A stretch of 64,000 bases of DNA from Pasteurellaceae bacterium RH1A. GTDB lineage: Bacteria; Pseudomonadota; Gammaproteobacteria; Enterobacterales; Pasteurellaceae. Location of the stretch: contig CP015195.1 of assembly GCA_012221805.1 (NCBI GenBank), positions 977,771 through 1,041,770 of the forward strand. The letters are read 5' to 3'. The translations under genes and the position numbers were made by a program. Below, one piece after another: positions 60,993-64,000 of the stretch (position 1 is its first letter; every line of letters starts with the position of its first letter). The notes under the pieces are model-generated. The model was not told where the DNA came from, did no database searches, and was given only the letters and a program-made list of their open reading frames with translations.

Positions 60993-61802
60993 ATGCGTTT
61001 AAAAACCTTAGCCATTGCTATTTCTAGTCTTTTTTTAGCCAGCCAAGTGAATGCGGCTGATTTTTCCAAGGAAACCGAAGCCTACAAGCAGTTTGTGATT
61101 GCCCAAATTGATAATTTAGTGACGGATACGGAAAAATTTGTTGGCTACCTCAAACAGGGCGATGTGCAAAAAGCCAAGCAAATTTACCCGCTTGCACGGA
61201 TGTATTTTGAACGTTCCGAGCCTATTGCCGAGAGTTTTGGCGACTTAGACCCTCGCATTGATGCCCGTTTGGCGGATTTGGCTGAAGAGGGTAAAACTGA
61301 AAAAGATTGGTCTGGCTTCCACAAGATTGAGAAGGTGCTTTGGGAGCAAAACACCACCAAGGGCACAGAAGCAACGGCCGATCAGCTCTTAAAAGATGTT
61401 AAAGAATTACGGGCCAAGATCCCAACGGCAGAAGTGACGCCAGAGCTGATGATTACGGGGGCAGTGGACTTGCTCAATGAAGTTTCCACTTCAAAAGTGA
61501 CCGGTGAGGAAGAAATTTTCTCTAAAACCGACCTTTACGACTTCAAGGCCAATATTGAGGGGGCGGAGAAGATTTTTGAGATCTTCCGCCCAGCTGTGGA
61601 AGCCAAAAATAAGGATTTAGCCAAGGATATTGAGAGCAAATTTGCCGCAGTCAATATGTTGTTAGATAAGCACAACCAGGCCAAGGGCAGCTTTGATTAT
61701 GTGGGCTATGATAAACTGTCTGAAGCCGACATCAAGGCCCTAGCAGAAGCCGTGAATAAATTGGGCGAGCCGCTTGCCCAAATGGGTGTAATTTTAGAAT
61801 AA
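60993..61802 (+). CDS. efeO: EfeO/EfeM-like iron-uptake protein (M75 imelysin domain)
   Basis: 269 residues with a signal peptide (ending SQVNA). The mature part is a single M75 (imelysin-like) domain with the metal-site motif GFHKIEKVLW (HxxE). The cupredoxin domain of E. coli EfeO is absent, so this is the short EfeM-type form. It is thought to capture ferrous/ferric iron in the periplasm and hand it to the FTR1 permease. An AAGGAG ribosome-binding site precedes the ATG. First gene of an operon with efeB and the FTR1 gene. Confidence 0.9.
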   Translation: MRLKTLAIAISSLFLASQVNAADFSKETEAYKQFVIAQIDNLVTDTEKFVGYLKQGDVQKAKQIYPLARMYFERSEPIAESFGDLDPRIDARLADLAEEGKTEKDWSGFHKIEKVLWEQNTTKGTEATADQLLKDVKELRAKIPTAEVTPELMITGAVDLLNEVSTSKVTGEEEIFSKTDLYDFKANIEGAEKIFEIFRPAVEAKNKDLAKDIESKFAAVNMLLDKHNQAKGSFDYVGYDKLSEADIKALAEAVNKLGEPLAQMGVILE

Positions 61803-61811
61803 GGACATCCT

Positions 61812-63020
61812 ATGAGCACGCATCATGCCAATGAGCGGCGGGATTTCCTCAAACAAGCAACATTCCTCGGTGCTGGCCTTATGGCTGGCACCTCGGCCCT
61901 TGCCTTGGAACCTCGCCCTGCTCCTAAAATTCACAATGCCTTTCCTTTTTTCGGCCAGCACCAACAGGGCATTGCCACACCCGCCCAAAAGCATATCTAT
62001 TTTATGGTCTTAGACCTCCACACCCAGGAGCTAGCACCCATCCAGCAAATGTTTAAGACCTGGACCCACTATGCCGCCCAGCTGACAAGCGGTAAAAATG
62101 TCAAAGAATATAGCAAAAATGCCTATGTGCCACCGGCCGATACGGGCGAAGCCGATGGGCTTAATCCATATAACCTAACCCTAACCTTTGGGGTAAGTAG
62201 CAGCTTCTTTGATAAGCTCCAACTTAATCAATATAAGCCTAAGGAACTGGCCGATCTGCCCCATTTCCCTCGGGATCAGCTCCAAGCTAACTACACAGGG
62301 GGCGATATTTGTATCCAAGCCTGTGCAGATGATCCCCAGGTGGCCTTTCATGCGGTGCGGAACCTTGTTCGAGTGGCCCGTAGCCACATTACCATGAAAT
62401 GGAGCCAGATGGGCTTTAATTCCTTTGAGGGTTCAGACACGCCCCGCAATCTCTTTGGCTTTAAGGACGGCACGGCCAACTCCACTAAGCAAGAAGACTT
62501 GGATGCCACGGTTTGGGTGGACAGCCCAGATTGGCTAAGGGGCGGTTCCTACTTGGCCGTCCGCCGGATTAAGACCTTCCTAGAAACCTGGGACAGAACC
62601 AACCTCTTTTCCCAGGAAGAAACCTTCGGCCGCCACCGTGATACAGGCGCCCCAATCGGCAGCCACAAGGAATTTGACCCAGTTGATATTCATAAGAAGA
62701 ACGATAAGGGCGAACCCCTTATCCCTGAGCCTTCCCACGTCCATTTGGCCAAAAAGGCCGGCGTGCCTATTTTACGCCGCTCCTTCTCCTATGCCAGCGG
62801 GGTGGATGACAAGGGCCAGTTTGATGCAGGCCTGCTTTTTATCTCCTTCCAAAAAGACCCGGCCCAGTTCATCAAGATCCAAAATACTTTTGGCAATATT
62901 GACAAGCTCAATGAATACATCACCCATATAGGCAGCGGTTTGTTTGCCTGCTTTGCGGGGGTAAAGGATGAGCAGGATTATTTGGGCAGAGCCTTGTTTG
63001 AGGCGGTGCAAGCAGGGTAG
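61812..63020 (+). CDS. efeB: EfeB, DyP-type heme peroxidase / deferrochelatase
   Basis: 402 residues with a twin-arginine signal (NERRDFLKQATFLGAG, cleaved near TSALA). The DyP signature GFKDGTANS (catalytic aspartate and heme-binding region) is near residue 215. EfeB is exported folded with heme and acts with EfeO/EfeU in iron uptake. It starts nine bases after the efeO-like gene. A hairpin-rich repeat separates it from the permease gene. Confidence 0.95.
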   Translation: MSTHHANERRDFLKQATFLGAGLMAGTSALALEPRPAPKIHNAFPFFGQHQQGIATPAQKHIYFMVLDLHTQELAPIQQMFKTWTHYAAQLTSGKNVKEYSKNAYVPPADTGEADGLNPYNLTLTFGVSSSFFDKLQLNQYKPKELADLPHFPRDQLQANYTGGDICIQACADDPQVAFHAVRNLVRVARSHITMKWSQMGFNSFEGSDTPRNLFGFKDGTANSTKQEDLDATVWVDSPDWLRGGSYLAVRRIKTFLETWDRTNLFSQEETFGRHRDTGAPIGSHKEFDPVDIHKKNDKGEPLIPEPSHVHLAKKAGVPILRRSFSYASGVDDKGQFDAGLLFISFQKDPAQFIKIQNTFGNIDKLNEYITHIGSGLFACFAGVKDEQDYLGRALFEAVQAG

Positions 63021-63045
63021 AAATAAGGGATTTATATCTTATTTG

Positions 63046-63152
63046 CCCCCCTCCGCCTTCGGCACCTCCCCCCGCAAGCGGGTGGAGGGAAGTCTATCTT
63101 GATTTTTCGCTCCCTCCGTTTACGGGGGGAGCTGCCCGAAGGGCTGAGGGGG
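63046..63152. repeat. Hairpin-rich palindromic repeat, copy 2 (between efeB and the FTR1 gene)
   Basis: 107 bp, nearly identical to the copy at 806-914 in both arms (CCCCCCTCCGCCTTCGGC left; GCCCGAAGGGCTGAGGGGG right), with a different 12-base centre (GTCTATCTTGATT). The C- and G-runs in the middle are one base longer than in copy 1. It ends 15 bases before the FTR1 start codon, so its foldback could affect expression of that gene. Confidence 0.85.
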
Positions 63153-63167
63153 AATCAGAGGGGTTTT

Positions 63168-64000
63168 ATGCCTAAAATTATATTTTTAATATTGGCTTTC
63201 TTTAGCAGTACCTTAGCTTTCGCCAAGGTCGATACCAGCCCGCTTTTTGTGCATTTATCAGATGCCATGGCAGCGGTGAAGCGGCAGGATGCGGAGGCAG
63301 CCAAGCCCTATTTGCAGGCGCTTGAGCAGGGCTTCATCGCCCTGCCTGACCATACTTCTGCTGCAGGCAAGCAGGTGGAAAGTAGCCTGGCTCAGTCTTT
63401 AACCAGCCCAAACTTGGCCAACTTTGAGCAGCTTTCCAAGGCCCTTTATGCCTTTGAAAAGGAACAAAACCCGGTCGATTACACCCAAAAACGCCAGACC
63501 TTTGCCAAACGGGTGATGCCTGTTTACCAAAAGCTGCAACAAGCGGTGCAAAATCAGGAGTTATCTGCAATTCAGGCCGAATACAAGCGTTTTAACACCA
63601 CTTGGACGATAAACGAAAAGGTGGTGCGGGAAACCAGCCTGGGCCATTATGGCCAAATTGAAACGGCCATTACCCTCTTGCGGATTGCCATGCTGTCGGA
63701 GCCGGCTAACTTTCCTGACATGGCTAAACAGGCCGAGGTGCTAGGCCAGGCACTGGCAGATTTCAAGGCGGGTAAGGTGCTTCAACCCCAACAATCTACG
63801 GTTGCCAATGCGCCACAAACCCTGCCTGAGGGCATTGCCTTGCTTGAGAAAAGCTACCGCCATTTTGAGCAAGATCAGCTGGAAGAGGGCAGAGCCGACA
63901 TTACTCTCTTTATCCAGCAATGGGCTATTTTTGAAGGGGAAGTCCGCACCCGTGATGGAGGGCTTTATACCCGTGTAGAAAGCGACTTGCCGCTGATTAT
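63168..64000 (+). CDS. efeU: FTR1-family iron permease with long periplasmic N-terminus, cut by the window edge
   Basis: 277 residues are visible. A signal-like start (MPKIIFLILAFFSSTLAFAK) leads into a helical extracytoplasmic domain, ending with WAIFEGEVRTRDGGLYTRVES, which is the kind of segment found just before the membrane part in long FTR1 proteins. The iron-binding REGLE motifs would be beyond the edge and are not seen. The call rests on this segment and on position after efeO-efeB. The ATG has AGAGGGG before it. Confidence 0.75.
   Translation, partial: MPKIIFLILAFFSSTLAFAKVDTSPLFVHLSDAMAAVKRQDAEAAKPYLQALEQGFIALPDHTSAAGKQVESSLAQSLTSPNLANFEQLSKALYAFEKEQNPVDYTQKRQTFAKRVMPVYQKLQQAVQNQELSAIQAEYKRFNTTWTINEKVVRETSLGHYGQIETAITLLRIAMLSEPANFPDMAKQAEVLGQALADFKAGKVLQPQQSTVANAPQTLPEGIALLEKSYRHFEQDQLEEGRADITLFIQQWAIFEGEVRTRDGGLYTRVESDLPLI

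Overview
The window is chromosomal DNA of a member of the Pasteurellaceae. The evidence is many copies of the nine-base DNA-uptake signal ACAAGCGGT (the Apl-type variant, not the Haemophilus influenzae AAGTGCGGT type), often followed by a TTTGCAAA tract. Gene content agrees: a short single-parvulin SurA, HutX/HutZ, GrcA, AspA, and a tRNA-Leu(GAG) gene beside secG. I cannot name the genus from the sequence alone; Actinobacillus, Mannheimia and relatives use this signal.

Layout. 1-4861 (minus): a surface-sugar locus with a Wzy-like membrane protein (cut by the window edge), a family-25 glycosyltransferase broken by a hairpin-rich repeat, a family-52 (sialyltransferase-type) glycosyltransferase, a Wzx-like flippase and a NeuA with a C-terminal SGNH esterase domain. 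4971-16875: housekeeping and envelope genes (DUF218 protein, upp, queF, bioB, hldE, surA, rsmA, pepA, lptF, lptG, a PBP7-type endopeptidase). 16937-21053 (minus): an HscC-type Hsp70 and a large membrane-bound J-domain protein. 21184-24655: dnaE. 24658-28975 (minus): a NitT/TauT-type ABC transporter with an acyl-CoA-dehydrogenase-like flavoprotein and an AhpD-like protein. 29126-36732 (minus): ndh, tRNA-Leu, secG, topB, hutZ, hutX, comEC.

36936-46298 (plus) is the main accessory region. It is a five-gene, tightly packed operon: a DrmA-type helicase, a DrmB-type DUF1998 protein, an SF1 helicase-like ATPase, an unrecognised 532-residue protein, and a NERD-nuclease/SF1-helicase fusion. DrmA and DrmB are the core of DISARM anti-phage systems, but no DNA methyltransferase, SNF2 helicase or phospholipase-D protein is present. 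This looks like an unusual DrmAB-based defence system inserted between comEC and ung.

46276-64000: ung, grcA, aspA, a group of predicted membrane or exported proteins (DUF4870 protein, Sel1-repeat protein, two lipoproteins, a DegP/DegQ-like protease), pepT, eno, glnS, a GlsB-like membrane protein whose stop codon is supplied by a 160-bp MITE-like element, lysS, tRNA-Cys, tRNA-Gly, and an EfeO/EfeB/FTR1 iron-uptake operon running off the right edge.

A quality warning: seven reading frames in five genes (dnaE twice, drmB twice, ung, the DegP-like protease, pepT) are broken by loss of exactly one G or C from a G/C run. Since dnaE is essential, these are most likely sequencing errors; corrected, all five genes are full length.
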